Shown piece after piece: positions 9,245 through 10,237 of a DNA stretch of 10,237 nucleotides. The position numbers and the translations under genes were made by a program. Position 1 is the first letter of the stretch. The number at the start of each line of letters is the position of its first letter. The stretch is from Bacillota bacterium. GTDB taxonomy: Bacteria > Bacillota_A > Clostridia > Peptostreptococcales > Anaerovoracaceae. The notes under the pieces were generated by a model. It was not told where the DNA came from. It searched no databases and was given only the letters and a program-made list of their open reading frames with translations. Location: the NCBI GenBank assembly GCA_017457585.1, contig JAFTHD010000161.1, positions 1 to 10,237 on the forward strand, written 5' to 3'.

Positions 9245-10027
9245 ATGCTGAAGTTCGGATTCATAGGAATGGGTAATATGGCACAGGCCATAGCGGTAGG
9301 ACTGATCAGTTCGGGCAAGGTTAAGGCGGAGGATATATTCGCCTATGCACCGAGCCAGGACAAGCTGAAGGGCAATGCGGGCAGGATCGGTATTTCACCT
9401 TGCAGCGCCCCGGAAGAGGCGGTGAAACCTGCGGATATGGTTATTCTGGCATGTAAGCCTTATCAGATAGAAGATGTGGTCAGCGAAATTAAAGATCAGC
9501 TCAAGGGCAAGGCGGTTATTTCGATTGCGGCAGGCTGGCAGCTGGCAGATTATCAGAAGATGCTCGATGAGTCAACGAGAGTTCAGTGCATCATGCCGAA
9601 CACCCCTGTGATGGTGGGAGAAGGCGTTCTGATGTTTGAGACGGACAACACTTTGGAAGAGAGCGAACGGGCAGAACTGGTCGATATTATGGGCAGCATG
9701 GGACTGGTGATAGATGTTCCGGCAGCACTTCAGGGAGCAGGAACCGCGATAGCAGGCTGCGGACCGGCATATATCGATATGATCATCGAGGCTCTTGGAG
9801 ATGCGGGAGTAAAGCACGGACTTTCCCGGGAAACTTCCTACAAGCTGGCTTCACAGATGATACTCGGGGCGGCGAAACTTCAGCTTGAGACCGGACTTCA
9901 TCCGGGGATTCTCAAGGACAGAGTGTGCTCACCGGCAGGGAGCACCATAAGAGGGGTTGAAGCCCTCGAACAGTCGGGCATAAGAGCAGCAATGATATAT
10001 GCTGTGGATAAGGCTGCAGGCAAATAG
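9245..10027 (+). CDS. proC: Pyrroline-5-carboxylate reductase
   Basis: A 260-residue enzyme catalysing the last step of proline synthesis, reducing pyrroline-5-carboxylate with NAD(P)H in the cytosol. The N-terminal Rossmann motif is GFIGMGNMA (5-13). MPNTPVMVGEGV and GCGPAYIDMIIEALGDAGV are typical family blocks. The C-terminal signature is KDRVCSPAGSTIRGV, with Ala-Gly-Ser where many members have Gly-Gly-Thr. The start at 9245 is chosen because AGGGAGG (9233-9239) lies 5 nt upstream; the frame is open back to a TTG at 9188 but that stretch covers the -10 element. The stop is TAG. It is followed after 26 nt by a co-directional gene. Confidence 0.94.
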   Translation: MLKFGFIGMGNMAQAIAVGLISSGKVKAEDIFAYAPSQDKLKGNAGRIGISPCSAPEEAVKPADMVILACKPYQIEDVVSEIKDQLKGKAVISIAAGWQLADYQKMLDESTRVQCIMPNTPVMVGEGVLMFETDNTLEESERAELVDIMGSMGLVIDVPAALQGAGTAIAGCGPAYIDMIIEALGDAGVKHGLSRETSYKLASQMILGAAKLQLETGLHPGILKDRVCSPAGSTIRGVEALEQSGIRAAMIYAVDKAAGK

Positions 10028-10053
10028 AGAGACGAGATAGTAAGAGAATTAAA

Positions 10054-10237
10054 ATGATAGAGAAAATAGCAGAAAATCTGTATACAACCCGGGTTCCGCT
10101 CCCGGACAACCCTTTGCGATATATCAACGTGTACATCATCAAAGGTGCAGATGAAGGGGACAGAACGCTCGTCATAGATACGGGATTTAACAGACCTGAG
10201 TGCGAGAATGCTATACAGGAAGCGCTCGATGCGCTGG
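10054..10237 (+). CDS. MBL-fold metallo-hydrolase, N-terminal part (cut by window edge)
   Basis: Sixty-one codons are present, starting MIEKIAENLY and running through the beta-strand block YINVYIIKG to LVIDTGFNRPEC, which resembles the N-terminus of metallo-beta-lactamase-fold hydrolases. The zinc-binding HxHxDH motif would lie beyond the window. The ribosome binding site is weak (AAGAGA about 8 nt upstream). The 26-nt gap after proC suggests co-transcription. The substrate cannot be told. Confidence 0.75.
   Translation, partial: MIEKIAENLYTTRVPLPDNPLRYINVYIIKGADEGDRTLVIDTGFNRPECENAIQEALDAL

Overview
The window looks like a chromosomal segment of an anaerobic, fermentative Clostridia-type Firmicute. 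The evidence is a pyruvate:ferredoxin oxidoreductase (PFOR), an RnfB-like polyferredoxin, strong AAGGAGG-type ribosome binding sites, TATAAT promoters, heavy use of AGA/AGG for arginine, and a cysteine-rich biotin synthase of an anaerobic kind. No rRNA, tRNA, CRISPR array, insertion sequence or phage gene was seen.

Layout. Two genes read leftwards: bioB (44-1078) and, upstream of it, a LysR-family regulator (1292-2170). A 507-bp divergent intergenic region (2171-2677) follows. It holds six tandem 21-bp repeats in the LysR leader, a LysR promoter, a rightward intrinsic terminator with possible attenuator hairpins, and the promoter and 5' hairpin of the next operon. Rightwards comes a tightly packed three-gene redox operon: a 429-aa polyferredoxin (2678-3967), PFOR (3964-7544) and a GltA/GltD-type FAD/NAD(P) oxidoreductase (7544-8947). 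The joins are ATGA and TAATG overlaps. A hairpin follows the operon. Then come proC (9245-10027) and the start of an MBL-fold hydrolase (10054 to the window edge).

How the genes may work together. PFOR oxidises pyruvate (or makes it) and passes electrons to ferredoxin. The polyferredoxin upstream is an RnfB-like soluble protein whose ferredoxin core is internally duplicated, giving up to nine [4Fe-4S] sites. The flavoprotein downstream carries N-terminal Fe-S motifs and FAD and NAD(P) sites. Together they suggest a soluble pyruvate-to-NAD(P)H wire, or the reverse; this is inference from gene order and domains.

The PFOR gene is interrupted as written. A -1 frameshift lies at an A4 run (6712-6715), and an in-frame TAG lies at 7089-7091. 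An unusual substitution in a conserved thiamine-domain stretch lies between them. The rest of the 1,193-residue reading is well conserved, so consensus error, very recent inactivation or recoding all remain open.

The strongest points for a second look are the duplicated polyferredoxin operon, the broken PFOR, the biotin synthase that lacks one canonical [2Fe-2S] cysteine but has a C-x4-C-x4-C tail, and the 21-bp tandem repeats in front of the LysR gene.
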